From: Anisodus tanguticus
Lineage: Eukaryota > Streptophyta > Magnoliopsida > Solanales > Solanaceae
Direction: 5' to 3'
Length of the DNA: 64,000 bases
Assembly (NCBI GenBank): GCA_034509755.1
Contig: CM067549.1
Location: 48,881,052 to 48,945,051, forward strand
The position numbers and the translations under genes are program-made. Below the pieces are notes generated by a model. It made no database searches. It was not told the DNA's origin and saw only the letters and a list, made by a program, of their open reading frames with translations. This document shows, in pieces, positions 34,119 through 45,235 of this stretch (within the stretch, counting starts at the first letter, position 1; each line of letters starts with the position of its first letter).

Positions 34119-34235
34119 TCACTTAAAAAATAATTACATGATGGGATTAGAAAATCTCAACAATCAAATTTAGAAAAACTACACAAATCTTTATATATTG
34201 GTACAAACACATTCAAATAATAGCGAATATATATA

Positions 34236-34395
34236 TATATAGGCGGAGCCAGAGGCGCAAAGGGTTCATCCCAATCCTCTTCGCCGATTACACTATATAT
34301 AAAATTAACATTATTTATAGTGAATCTCTTTGACTTTTTTTGTTTATTTATATTTTGAATTCTCTCCGTGAAATTCTGATTCTGCCATTATGAAT
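34236..34395. repeat. Dispersed 'ggcggagccag' repeat
   Basis: 'aggcggagccagaggcg' then 'aagggttcatcccaatcc', 'ttcgccg' and 'ttacactatatataaaatt'. A second, diverged copy lies near 43720-43860. This is a very common nightshade MITE-like repeat; superfamily not determined. Confidence 0.6.
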
Positions 34396-35866
34396 TTATA
34401 ACTTTATTAGATAATATGTCCCTCCCAACTTTACTGCATGAGTGAAGGGAATATTTCCCATGCATGTTTGGACAATTGCTCATTTTTTCAGCATAAAGAG
34501 ACTATGGCTTTTTGCTACATATATATGATTGATCATGTAATTAAAAGCCAGTTAGCAACTACTAATATACACTTTTTCTTGGTCTATAAGTTTTTCCAAA
34601 AAAGCTCATGAACATGCAATTAAAGGGAGAATATACATAGTGATTCATTATATTCCTTTCACTTTATGTGACACGATAAGGAATATTGAATCACTTTCAT
34701 TATTCATATATGATATAACATGTCGTCCACTAATATTTTCCATTCATCGTGTGTATTACTTATTCACATTTTGATTGATTATAAATGGTGAAAGCATAGA
34801 GAGACAGTCAATATCACACTCCAGTGAAATAAGTTTCTATTGGGTTAACTAAAAATCTTCAATCACCATAATGTCACATCTACATGCCGATGCATTTGTA
34901 GGTCAGCGCAAGATATATACCACCAAAGAATTTTTTAATGCTATAAAATTGTATTTAAAGGCTATGGTAATGAATGGTAAAAACTTATCTGTATCGGGTG
35001 TTTACATCCAATTTAGTTAAGTTAACCATTAGACAAATCAAGGTCTACTAGAAGTCCTATTTTTATTAAAAAAACAAATTAAATTGGAAATAAGTGATAA
35101 CAACATTAAGTTATTAAGTTTTAGGGTTGTCGTCAGTTACTCTTTCTTTTTCCTACGGTTTTTCTTCTAGTCTTAAGTGTTCTTGCCCAGTTCCGAAGTT
35201 ATGCATCACTCTTTTAATTCTCCATGGAAATCAAAAGGTGCAATTCCAGAATTATGACATCGTTGGAAGTTCAGATTAAGAGCAACAAACATATAGCAGG
35301 AATGACATATTCAATAGTTAATTCGATTTGTTATTTGTTAATGCGTGCTGAAAATCTGTAAGATCTGAACAAGAACATAAAAGAAATTCTCCTAAGCTTA
35401 AGTTTAGTTAGTAACCACTAAGGTTTGTCTCGTGTTTATTAAAAAGTTGTTTAAATATAAGTATGAATCTTCTTTTCCAATCTCTCTATAGCTCAAGAAA
35501 AATGAATTTGATAAAATATTTTGTCCATTAATTGTTGATTCACCAAAATAGTCATTATTCTCTCTTCTTCATCAATTATTTTTAGTTCTTTTGCTTGATC
35601 TGAATTTTTTCTAGATGTCAATCTCAATGGTATTTTTCTTGACCCTTTCAAATTTTCGTATCATGAAATTGATCCACTACTTTCTTGATTAATTCAAACT
35701 TGTCTAGATCCATGGGGTACAATTTTTTGTGGTCCCAATATTTATTCGAGACAAATAAAAGTGCCTCTTTAATTTTCAGTACGTTTTTATCACTTTCCAA
35801 GTCTAAAAAGAAAGTGTAATAATATTCTTGGAGAGATTCAAGCCACATTATGTTCCTTTAAGAGGG
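34396..35866. other. Non-coding DNA
   Basis: No gene. Contains a decayed 'cctttcactttatgtgaca' word near 34652 reminiscent of Stowaway-type ends. A minus-strand 66-codon frame at 35648-35848 has no recognisable domain. Confidence 0.45.
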
Positions 35867-36115
35867 CTGATTTACGCACCTCTTTAGTTCACAAGTAGAT
35901 TTTGTCTATATTTTTAAATGTCGTGTAAATATAGTTCTCATATTCACGAAATATTAGAATGTCGTCTAACATCTACAAAAAATTTAGACCATGATCTAAC
36001 ATTTTTCTTATAGGATTTTTCAATTTTCTCAAAAAAATCTTTATACTGTAATTTAAAAGATTCATAAATAAAAAAACAAAAAAGTAATTATTTACTAAAT
36101 AATTAACCCGAAAAG
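35867..36115. repeat. Dispersed repeat, copy 1 (pairs with 41329-41592)
   Basis: Both copies begin 'gctgatttacgca', pass through 'agattttgtct', 'acaaatatagtt' or 'acaaatatggtc', 'aattttctcaaaaaaatc' or 'aattttgttcaaaaaatg', and 'atttaaaagattcataaa' or 'atttaaaaggtccataaa'. They end near a 'ctcaaaaagg/cccgaaaaggg' word. Same orientation, on opposite sides of the PDLP gene. Confidence 0.7.
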
Positions 36116-36636
36116 GGACGTCCAATTAAATTTTTTGCTTTTAGAGACGATTGGGCACAAGTGGCACTTTGGTCCAAAATATTTTGACACAAACATCTAT
36201 TACAAGGCCTATGACTCCTATATGATTAATTTAGGAGTTTGACTAAAAAAATATTATTTTGAGAAGTCTGGGTACTATGATATCAATTTAAAATTTCAAT
36301 TTGGCATAAAGTCGAATTTAAGTACTTACACCGGTATGGATGGACTAAAGTAAAGAGTAAGTACAATAAATTATGTTTACTTGGTATCTCAAAATAAAGT
36401 TTTGGGAAAATGCATAAGTTACCTTCTAAATTTGTTCAAAAAATTCAATTACACGCTTTAAATTTACGAGCGACTTCTTAATCTCCAAATTTTCTCCGGA
36501 AAATTCCCGTTTAGGTTTTTTTCTTTTATTGTTAGATGAACTATTTTATGAGGAGAATATAAAGAAAAAAAATAGCTTAAGCCAGTTGATGAGAAGGAAA
36601 TCCAAGTTATGTTATTACTGAAATAATGAAACAAAG

Positions 36637-36821
36637 ACCAACATGAAATGTAGTGGGATGGTTAGGGGGTTCCTCCACTCTTAATCAAAGATTTCGAGTT
36701 CGAATCCTGAAAATAAAAAAACATTCCATTGGAAGTGCTGCCTCCAAAATGGGCTGCAACGCGTAATTCAAATTTAATCGGGCCCAATGAAATACTAAAC
36801 ACCGTGTGGAAAACCGAAAAA
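36637..36821 (+). mobile_element. tRNA-derived SINE with 15-bp target duplication
   Basis: Box B-like 'cgagttcgaatcctg' (36689 on) follows 'ggatggttagg'. Flanked by 'aataatgaaacaaag' (36622-36636) and 'aataatgaaactaag' (36822-36836), one mismatch in 15. The 3' end is A-rich ('aaaccgaaaaa'). Confidence 0.75.
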
Positions 36822-37139
36822 AATAATGAAACTAAGAATAATTCATAATCCAACATCACATGTGAAAGTATCCAATTAGTACAACATTCACAAAAAGCAA
36901 AAGCAATTTCTTTACATCAAAGTGAAGAGTGGAATTCAAAAAGTAATTTCTTTTCTTTTCCAATTCTTATTTTTTATAGTACACATCCCTAGAGCTCATT
37001 TTCACTTAGAAATATCCTTTTCAATGAAAAATAATATAAGAGACTAAAGATAAAAAGAAAAGAAAAGGACAACTTGATGTAGGTCATGGAGTAAAAGGCC
37101 AGCAAAAGCAGATCAAATTTGCAGAATTTATTACATAAT

Positions 37140-39194
37140 TTATTTACCTGCAAAAAGGAAAAAACAAGAGAACAAAATCAATTACAATATTATAATAAAA
37201 ATGTAGAAGTAAAAAGAAAACGAAAAAACATAGATAAAAAATGTTATAAATGAGGCTAAGAAATTAATTGCATTTACCATTTCTTGCAAATATTCTTCTC
37301 ATGAAAGTTAAGAAAATGATGAGAAGAGCAACCGCAGCTAATAATCCAACGATCAGTGCAAATGTCTTCTCACTTTCACTATGAGAATCTGCCATGAATT
37401 TAAATTAATTAGAGAGATTAAATAAATACTTCATATTATTAATTCAAATATAATGGGCAATGCTACCAAATCCCCTTAAAAGCATAGCCTAATATAAAAA
37501 AAAGTTAATCTTAGACACTAGAAGATAAATAAGTTATTTGGCTATGAAATATTAAAAAACAAAGCATAATAGCTAAATTCTACAAGTGATTCAAAACAAA
37601 ATATAGAAAGATGATCTTCTCTATTCATCTAGATGCTCTTACTTTTTTTTTTTAAAAAGCAAGATTATATTCTTTGTCGAAAAAGAACCTTAAACTATAT
37701 GGGGATAAATGTGAATATCCATGTGAGGGCAGAGCTTCAAGAACGGTTGACGTTCTATTTCATTGGAAAGAACGAGCGCATACACCTCCCACTCTTTTTG
37801 GAAATTTTGGAAAAGCATGTCCTTTATTACTTTTGAGAGTAAATAAAAAAGTAAGATTTTTTGGATACTAGGCTCGCAGATTATGAAAAGTTCCTTCGTT
37901 TTTATGGGTCACTGCCCTAGGAATGCCTTGACTGCTATTGTACTATGTCTCATTCGTACCAAAACAGACGACGAAGCTACAATAATCAAGAATGACCGTA
38001 GCCTCTAAGTCAGCTTGCCTTTTGCCTCGTGGCTTGGATCGAAGTATAAGGTGCGGAGCGAAGGTAATTCCCTAACTAGCTTTGATAATCAAAGAGTGAA
38101 TAAGAAGAAATGTCAGTATTATCTTATTAATTTTTTTTGTTGTATGTAATTTTGGTATTGATCTTTTACCAGTTAGATACAATCTACCAATGATATGTAA
38201 ATCAAATGATTAGGATGTAGCACCTGAACTACTAAAGAAAATGTGAATATCCCTATAACAAAAGATTATTGTCGAACGGTAACTATTCCTCCATTCTTAA
38301 TCAAAGGTCTTGAGTTCTAGCCTGAAAGAAAATGCTTTACCCATAAAGTGATTTTTTTGCGTGAATTTGAATTAGTGAGACCCAAAGTGGGTTAAGAAAG
38401 CGAATAAGTTTTTAGATTATCGTAACATAATTTAACCTTAAAAAATTCAAAATATACTAACCATGATGAGTAGGTTTAGCATAAAGATGAGCTCCACTAG
38501 TTGTATACCTAGCATAACATTTTCCCAAAAACATATCACCATATACACCACCACCACACTCTTTTTTCAACCGTCCAATCGCCTCATATAAGCAATCTTG
38601 ACATTGGGCCATACTCAAATCACCCACACATTGGGCCATACCTTGTACATCTTCCGACCCACCAACCCGATAAAGCCCATTACCACCCATTAAGCCCCCC
38701 AAAACAGCATCCCTTCGGCCCATCTCATCTAAATCAAACCCATTAGACGGCCCACATTTCTTCATCACCACAGTTTTATCTTCCGAGCCCAAAAAGGAAC
38801 TATTATCATACTTCACAAAACACCCTTGTAATTGTAGAGCTCCACCACAAGTCTGTGGACACAACTCGGTGAGTTGACTCACCGAGTGCCCTAGACACGT
38901 GGCGCAATCCGGCATGGACAAATCACCTCGGCATTGATATAGACCGTTGATCATGTCTTGTTGGATAGACCCCACTATGCTATATTTGTTGTACGATGAG
39001 TAAGTTGCTGAGTTGACTAGGGAAGTGAGCAGCGAGTTGAGGTTCGACTCGTAAGGCGAGTCGGACGAATATTTTATTTGTGAGCAACCACCATAAATAA
39101 AACCATCAACCGAAGAATCACAGAAAATTAAAGGAAAGAAGAAAGGAAAGAAAATGTACGTAAAAATGAGAAGAAAATGGAGTATTTTAGCCAT
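37140..39194 (-). CDS. Plasmodesmata-located protein (PDLP, DUF26/Gnk2 type), 2-3 exons
   Basis: Exon 1 39194-38462; donor G|GTTAGT. Exon 2 starts at 37388 after acceptor 'ggcag'. Exon 2 either reads through to TAA at 37264-37266 (285 residues, ending NGKCN), or is spliced at 37278 (G|GTAAAT) to an 8-nt exon 3 (37147-37140) after 'tttttgcag', giving 283 residues ending NGK. I prefer the latter because PDLPs, as I recall, end in GK. The ATG is 39194; four in-frame codons upstream lack an ATG. Residues 1-25 are a signal peptide (very hydrophobic, ending LIFC). Two DUF26 blocks follow with CX8CX2C at C88-C97-C100 and C189-C198-C201. Exon 2 encodes a stalk (DSHSESEKTF), a membrane helix (ALIVGLLAAVALLIIFL) and a short basic tail (FMRRIFARNGK). 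PDLPs are type I membrane proteins at plasmodesmata that promote callose and restrict cell-to-cell movement. No kinase follows, which excludes a cysteine-rich receptor kinase. The reading frame is undamaged. Confidence 0.88.
37389..38461 (-). other. PDLP intron 1 with inserted sequences
   Basis: 1073 bp, GT..AG borders. It holds a SINE remnant (38275-38400) and a stretch (about 37640-38110) of more balanced base composition, unlike the AT-rich surroundings. The latter reads like organellar non-coding DNA ('ggtgcggagcgaaggtaatt', 'gcctcgtggcttgg'). Confidence 0.6.
38275..38400 (+). mobile_element. tRNA-derived SINE remnant in PDLP intron 1
   Basis: 'cgaacggtaactattcctcc', then 'cttaatcaaaggtcttgagttctagcc' (split over 38296-38322) is the decayed box A to box B part of the local SINE family. 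The 3' part 'gagacccaaagtgggtta' also fits. No certain target duplication. Confidence 0.55.
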
Positions 39195-39264
39195 TTTCTT
39201 GAGCAATTTTCAGAGCTCTATAGCTATGAACACGAGAAGAGTTTGAGATATGGTTGCTTCAATG

Positions 39265-39275
39265 AGTATTTAAGG
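39265..39275 (-). promoter_or_regulatory. Possible TATA box of the PDLP gene
   Basis: Minus strand 'cttaaatactc' about 75 bp upstream of the ATG. A weak TATA match, but at a sensible distance for a short leader. Confidence 0.4.
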
Positions 39276-39376
39276 AAAAAAGCTGTCTTCTAATTTTTTT
39301 GTATTATAGTTTTATTTTTTGAATGAACATATATATGGCATGCAAAAAGTTTAGGGAGTAGAAATGGAAATAGAAT

Positions 39377-39618
39377 GCCCCCAGGACACATGCGAGTTGG
39401 TAAGTGGCAAGGTGATTGGGGTACAACCATTTCGACGTCGCGGGTTCGAATCCGTGTGGTGACAGTCTTTGCTGAAATATTGCAAGAGTTGTTGCTGGGT
39501 TCGTGTCCCGTTGGTCCTCTCCCTTGTAGGGCTGCCACTCACGCATATCACTCGATTTACATTCCACCTGGCCAAAAGGCCTCTGATACAGGTGGAGGGT
39601 TTCGCCTTCGGGACTTTC
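39377..39618 (+). mobile_element. tRNA-derived SINE with 17-bp target duplication
   Basis: Box A-like 'gcgagttggtaagtgg' and a perfect box B 'gggttcgaatcc' (39443-39454). Flanked by identical 17-mers 'agaaatggaaatagaat' at 39360-39376 and 39619-39635. About 242 bp, GC-richer than the flanks, 3' end 'cgggactttc' without an A-tail. It sits about 180 bp upstream of the PDLP start codon, in its promoter region. Minus-strand frames here are not genes. Confidence 0.88.
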
Positions 39619-39635
39619 AGAAATGGAAATAGAAT

Positions 39636-40643
39636 AAAGTTATGGGCCAGACTAATCCATTCTTTTGAATTGGTAACTTTTCTATTAAATATTTCAAAAA
39701 ACAAATGTATAAAGGGAGCAACTTTGCTTCATCAAGTAAAAGTTGTACTACTTTTGGTGCTTACCATTAAAATTTGAGCTAAAGAAGATATTTACTGACT
39801 CAACTTGCATATAATTATCGGGATGTATTTTTTTTTTTTTTTTTTGCGATCAGATGTAGATGAGTATTTATATTTGATCATTTTTACTTCATAATCCATT
39901 GCACTTTCTACAAATATATATATACACACGTTCTTTAGCGAAAATATTAAATTAAGTTGAATCATTGGCATGATCAACTCCATGCGCCTATGGAGGGGCA
40001 TATTGAAGGTTGAATTATACGTTAATTTTTCTAACTGTAGTATATATACATTTTATTTTAAATTTTCATTTGGTGTTTGGTATTCGTTTTGGATACCGAT
40101 TACTATAAATTCGTGTCAAAAAATTCCACTTTGGACATAAAACACTCCCTACCACTGTGTGATTTCATTCCCAGGCTCAAACTAATTTTTTTTATTAAAT
40201 AGGAAAAAATATCTACCACTCTATCATAATCTTCGAAGGAAATTGTTTATATAAATCAAGACATGTGGCAGAAATTCCATGTAATATACAATTGTACTAA
40301 GATTCTTACATAAAATTTTGATAATAATGAGATGAACATACACAATGCCTAGTTATTTAAGATGGATAAATTAATATGACTTTGTGTGTCTCATGGTTAA
40401 TATATAGATAAACAATTTGTAACATTTATTCATCGGGTTTGATTTATCTCATTCTTTTTATATCATTGTAATACTATTCGTTAATTGTTGTGCACGTGGT
40501 TGATAAAAAATGTATTTAAAATCTTTTCTACAGTGATCCATTTGAATATAAATAATTCTTCCGTCAAAGTTATAATGATTTCAAACTTATATCTTTATGA
40601 ATTTGAAGTATAAATAAACTAACCAGTAAGTGTAATAGAAATG
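39636..40643. other. Non-coding DNA
   Basis: No gene recognised; an 18-nt T-run near 39828 and AT-rich sequence. Confidence 0.45.
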
Positions 40644-40795
40644 TCTCCGCCCTTAATCAGAAGTTTCGGATACAAACTCTGGGTATGGAAAAAATTATGT
40701 TAGGGAGCGTTTTCCTCTTAAATGGGACTTATGCGGTGTATATCCGGATAAATCGAGGCTCAATACAGGTATGAGAAACCGGATTAGAAACAAAA
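40644..40795 (+). mobile_element. tRNA-derived SINE with 10-bp target duplication
   Basis: Box B-like 'ttcggatacaaactctgggtat' (split word from 40665), then 'gttagggagcgttttcct' and 'ggaccggat'-type tail words of the local SINE family. Flanked by 'aatagaaatg' at 40634-40643 and 40796-40805; A-rich 3' end. Confidence 0.75.
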
Positions 40796-40805
40796 AATAG
40801 AAATG

Positions 40806-41328
40806 GAATAAAATAATAAAGAGGGAAAAAAAAGTGAGAAGATCGGTGATAAAAAAGAGTAAGAATATTAGAGAAAAGTAATGTCAAAATTGAAGTTTGA
40901 GATTCAAATTCTTTTGATGCATGATAAATGTGTACGTGTAATGTACATTACGTAAACTTTTGCCAAAGGTATGTACTTAAGCTAACATGATAAAGTGCCT
41001 CAACAATTTTCCTCAGCAGTGAAAGTACTTGTAAAATTCGGTTAGTTCATTTTGGTACATACACATGAAAATCAATTTTGTACGAAAAAAAAATAATATT
41101 GTGTTTGTGTTTGTGTGTGTGTGTGTGACTTTTTTTGAATATTGAAAAGAGAGAATTCTCACTTTGCAATACGTTTTTCATGTGGTTTAGGAATTAGAAA
41201 TTTTATTTCAAAAAGACAAATTAAACAATGCCTGAAATTTTATTTTCCAATATGAAAGATGTTCTACGATTTCACATAATGAATACAATATTATCTTACA
41301 CACACTAATGTACAGATATGCACACATT
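40806..41328. other. Non-coding DNA with a (GT)n microsatellite
   Basis: 41101-41127 is a GT-rich microsatellite (gtgtttgtgtttg, then (tg)n). No gene. Confidence 0.6.
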
Positions 41329-41592
41329 ACAAGCTGATTTACGCAAATATCTCTTTTTTAGACTAATATTTTAGATTTTGTCTTTATTTTGATAGAGGTA
41401 CAAATATGGTCATTGGGACTAACAAAATATTAGACGTTTTCTAACATTCACAAAATTTGAGACCAAGGAAGATTTTTAATTTTGTTCAAAAAATGTTCTT
41501 TAAATTGTGATTTAAAAGGTCCATAAACTGCAAAAAATAAAATATAAAAAGGGTATTTATTAAAAAATTATCTCAAAAAGGAATAACCGAAG
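41329..41592. repeat. Dispersed repeat, copy 2 (pairs with 35867-36115)
   Basis: See the copy at 35867-36115. This one is slightly longer, and no target duplication was found for either copy. Confidence 0.7.
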
Positions 41593-42489
41593 AAAATTTC
41601 TAAACATAATATATTGGAAAAATTAAAGCCAGATATCATCCGGCCATCTAGTTTAAACAATATTTACACATTGTATAGATAATGTATACTTTACATTATA
41701 CATATAATACACATACATGATACATATAATATACATATATATACACAACAATATATAAGTGAAGTATATAAATAATGTATAATTCAATTGTATTGATAAA
41801 CTAGTTGGCCGAATGATACATTTACCCGAAATGAGCTGGTAAGCCATAGTTGGGAGAAGCAAGGAACTCGATAAAAATCTGGATTATGCGTATTTGAATA
41901 TCTCTTTTTATGCCACTCTTTATATCATGTCGCCGTTAGTTTAGGGGGCTAAATTTCGTCTTTAAAAATAGATAAATTTCGCTTCACTAAACTAACGACG
42001 GATATTAATTTAAATAGTAGCCTAAAAGGTTATTTGTGCAAATATGCATTATTTTCATCCTCTAAAGAACTGGGATTGATGTCCTTTCAGTATTTCTAGG
42101 GTAATCATGTGTTTATTTCTATTAATTCTTTTTCCAAAAAGGACAAACAAATCATGCTCTAACGAGTTTTTGGTTATAGCTCAATGTGTTTTGTTTCTAC
42201 GAAACTTATTTTCTGTCTTTCTTGTTTTAATTTATGTGGCGTAGATTGACTCATTACGATAGTTACGAGATCTAATAAAAAAGGACTTCTGTAACATATG
42301 ATTTTAACATTTTTTCCTGACACATAACTCTCGTGCTATTGAAATAGTTAATTCTTATTTTTGTATTTTATTTCCTCTTTTGGTTTCAACTTGTACAGTT
42401 TTGACAGTCGATTACCATACTATATCCAACCCCTTCGTTACAAACTTCTGAAATGGGCCAAAAGTGTAGAAAATGGTACCAGGTAAGTG
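41593..42489. other. Non-coding AT-rich DNA
   Basis: Dense 'ataca/tatat' tract 41670-41790. A short hairpin has arms 'cgttagttta' (41934-41943) and 'taaactaacg' (41988-41997). A 'ttttaatttatgtggcgtag' word near 42226 resembles decayed nightshade MITE ends. No gene. Confidence 0.5.
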
Positions 42490-42975
42490 CATGGGACAAT
42501 TCGCACTATTGTCTTTATGTTAGCGTGGTCTTTAATTTTGCCTCTCAAATTTGTGGTCTTTAATTTTTGTTCTTCGCTAAAAATAATAATTAAAAATACT
42601 TCTGAGGCTGTGAGTTCAAATCACAGCAGAGTCAAAAAAAAAAAATCGCAAGGCACCTATGCCTATTCGGCCAAAGTTTCATTGAAAAAATAAGATTATG
42701 CCTTGTCCGGCTAGTTACATAGAAATTATACCCCAAGGGGCATAGTCTATATATAATTTGGCTGAATAAGCGTAATTCCTATGAAAATCTTGCCTTACGA
42801 TTTTTTTTTTTGCCTCTGCTGGGATTCGAACCTAGAATCTCTGATTTAGTAGACCCGCAAATAAATGATACTTTAGCATTTTCATTAAATGAGAAGCAAA
42901 GACAAAAATTAAAGACCAGTAATTTAAGGGGGAAAAATTAAAGACCAGTCCATAGGAAGGACAATCCGTCCAAAA
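42490..42975. mobile_element. Foldback element, ~485 bp, long inverted arms
   Basis: The left arm contains 'tggtctttaattttgcctc', a second 'ggtctttaatttttg', 'gctgtgagttcaaatcacagcag' (42608 on) and an A-run before 'tcgcaaggca'. The right arm has the same words inverted: 'tgccttacga', a T-run, 'ctctgctgggattcgaacc', 'caaaaattaaagaccag' and 'aaaaattaaagaccagtcc'. Arms exceed 150 bp each. Looks like a long-TIR MITE; related remains lie at 32.3-32.7 kb. Confidence 0.75.
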
Positions 42976-43102
42976 AAAAGTAGTACATGTGATTGGCACT
43001 CTTTAAAACATAGTCAGGTTTTTTAAAACTGTTTAAAGTTTATAACCACTTTATAACAAGTTAAATAAAATTTAGATAAGAATACCCCTAATATTATTAC
43101 AA

Positions 43103-43213
43103 AAACTGTCTTAAATTAGGCTTTGTTAGAACCTAACTTCAGACTTGATAGGCTCTGCAAGAACCAAATTGCAGAGCCTATCTAACATAAACAAAACCCA
43201 ATTTAAGACAGTT
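43103..43213. repeat. 111-bp hairpin (small foldback MITE)
   Basis: Outer arms 'aaactgtcttaaattaggct' (43103 on) and 'acccaatttaagacagttt' (to 43213) pair with few mismatches. Inner arms 'gataggctctgcaa' (43147-43160) and 'ttgcagagcctatc' (43169-43182) pair perfectly around an 8-nt loop. No clear target duplication. Confidence 0.75.
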
Positions 43214-44976
43214 TCCGTATTTCAAATTTGATTTAAATTTCAATCAAACTTTATAAACTTTAAAGTTTGAAGTTGGCTTCTAGCAAATATTATCGAGTCT
43301 GAAGTTTGGCTTTTACAATTTAAATTTCAAATTCGACAGTATAAAATTTGAAAAGGCAATTAAACTATTTTTTTAAATTATAAACTTCGACTATTCTTTA
43401 AATCGTGATATTCTACAAACAGTTATTTGTGCATTTTTGTCTCCCAATTTTTAGGACAAAATGTATTTGTTTTCTCACTAATACCACTAGTCTTTCATGT
43501 AGCAAAAATCTTACAAACTATTACGAATTAGTATTCACAGCCAACTCTTTTTGAGCTTTTTGTTTTTTGAAAATAAAAAACTTTACTTTTTCCGCGATTA
43601 ACGTCCAGAAAACAAGTTTGCACACTTCTGATTCTTGGGAAAATAAATAAACACACACATATTTATGTATGCACTACTATTTTATTTTCTCAGCAAACCC
43701 TAAATGGAATTAAAAATCATTAAAGGGTTCATCCAAATCCCTTTTATCGGAAAATTATAATGTGTATACAAGATCACAACTATTTTCTATTTATATGTTG
43801 AAGTTGAATTCTATTGGCTTAATGAAAATTCTGATTTCGCTGTGGCCAACAAAGTTGCATACAAAACTTGAAAAAAATTAATAGAAGTGGTCACTAGGAT
43901 AGTTTAAAGTTGAAAATAACAAATTAAATAGATTGAAATAAATTTTCTATATTCAATTGTTGGAAAACAAAATTGATAGGTATTCATTCCCCTATTTTCA
44001 AGAGACTAATTATAGCTTTTGATTTACCGAAACAAGTTAGTAGTGAAAAGACCAACCATTATTCCTCTTTTTTCACTGTTCTGCAAACATAAAAATTTAA
44101 AAAGAAAAGGAACATGCTATCCTTAAACCTATCTCCCTAGCTAACATAAGTTTTTTCGTAATATGTTATTAAATAAGATTATTTTCTTATCAACAAAATT
44201 TATCCATCACTACTTTTTAATTTTTAATGAATATCTCATAATTCCAAAATAAAGTTCGAACACGAAAACTTGACCAACTAGTAAAAAAGAAAAGAAAAGA
44301 AAAAGGGAAGTATTGCAAATTGAAATAAAGTTGATTCATGATTTGTGTACATGTCCTGTCAACAAAATAAGTACATAGAAATTACCGAAGACTAGCTAGA
44401 GTTTAAATTTCACTGCTAAAAAAGAGATCTGTATACCTGCATTTAATGGTGTGACCTAATAATTAATAAAATAAGTTCACAAAAATAACAGAAGACGAGT
44501 TTAAATCTCACCGTTGAAAAAAGAGATCTGCATACATCGTCCTTTGAAGTACATCATAATTCACGTACATACATGAATCGGCAAATATATTTTTTTAAAA
44601 AGTTATCATCCAGGTGTGTGCAAACTTTGACATATCAAACGGTCAAACACTTCTATTCTCTTAACTTAAAATTTCTCAAACTTAATGGGTCCAAAACCTG
44701 CCCGATCACCTCGGGAATCATGTCAACCATCCCCGCAAATCATAGACAAGCTAATAAAGACTTGGGAAAGGTAATTTAGAGGTTTCTAGGCAAAACAAGC
44801 AAAATGATTTTTCGAATCGTTACATCGAATATCTAACTTTTAGTATATTGAATTAATCAAATCTAATTTAGTTTTGAATATTAATCAAATTGACAAAGTG
44901 AGAGATACCAATTATTTTGGAATGGAAGGAGTAAATATTTCATAGTTTCTACACAATAAATTTTAATTGAAAAAAA
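43214..44976. other. Non-coding DNA with one dispersed repeat
   Basis: 43720-43860 is a diverged partner of the repeat at 34236-34395 ('aagggttcatccaaatccc', 'ttatcggaaaattata'). Near 44925 'ttttggaatggaaggagta' looks like one end of a Stowaway-type MITE whose other end I could not find. No gene. Confidence 0.5.
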
Positions 44977-44992
44977 TAACATCTACACTTAC

Positions 44993-45218
44993 TTTTTTTT
45001 TTTTTTTTTGACGAAGGAACCCGCAGCCGCTACTCTCTTGAGTGCGCACAGGGTAAATCCCGGACTGACGCAATAGCTTGCAAACCACGTCAGCCGATTA
45101 ACCACACTTGGCAAGCCATGTGTGACAGACTCAACCAAGAAGGTTTATGCAGGAAATTGAACTTGTGACCTTGCGGTCCCGCGCTCTACTGTTACACCAA
45201 CTTGGCTACCCTTGCGGG
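44993..45218 (-). mobile_element. tRNA-derived SINE with A-tail and 17-bp target duplication
   Basis: Minus strand: head 'gggtagccaagttggtgtaa' (box A), 'ggtcacaagttcaatttcc' (box B), then a long body ending in an A-run (plus-strand T-run 44993-45009). Flanked by identical 17-mers 'taacatctacacttact' at 44977-44993 and 45219-45235 (the left copy's last t merges with the T-run). A recent-looking insertion. Confidence 0.88.
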
Positions 45219-45235
45219 TAACATCTACACTTACT

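Noticed and set aside
37264..39206. Cysteine-rich receptor-like kinase (CRK)
   Set aside because: It has the DUF26 ectodomain and a membrane helix, but the frame ends about 12 residues after the helix and no kinase exon is present.
39290..39777. Protein-coding frames of 82-117 codons on both strands
   Set aside because: They are six-frame shadows over a tRNA-derived SINE with clear target duplications.
42600..42900. tRNA genes
   Set aside because: Only box-B-like words are present, without a cloverleaf or box A at the right distance.
43103..43213. Annotated microRNA gene
   Set aside because: The fold is suggestive, but MITE-like structure explains it and no mature sequence is recognised.
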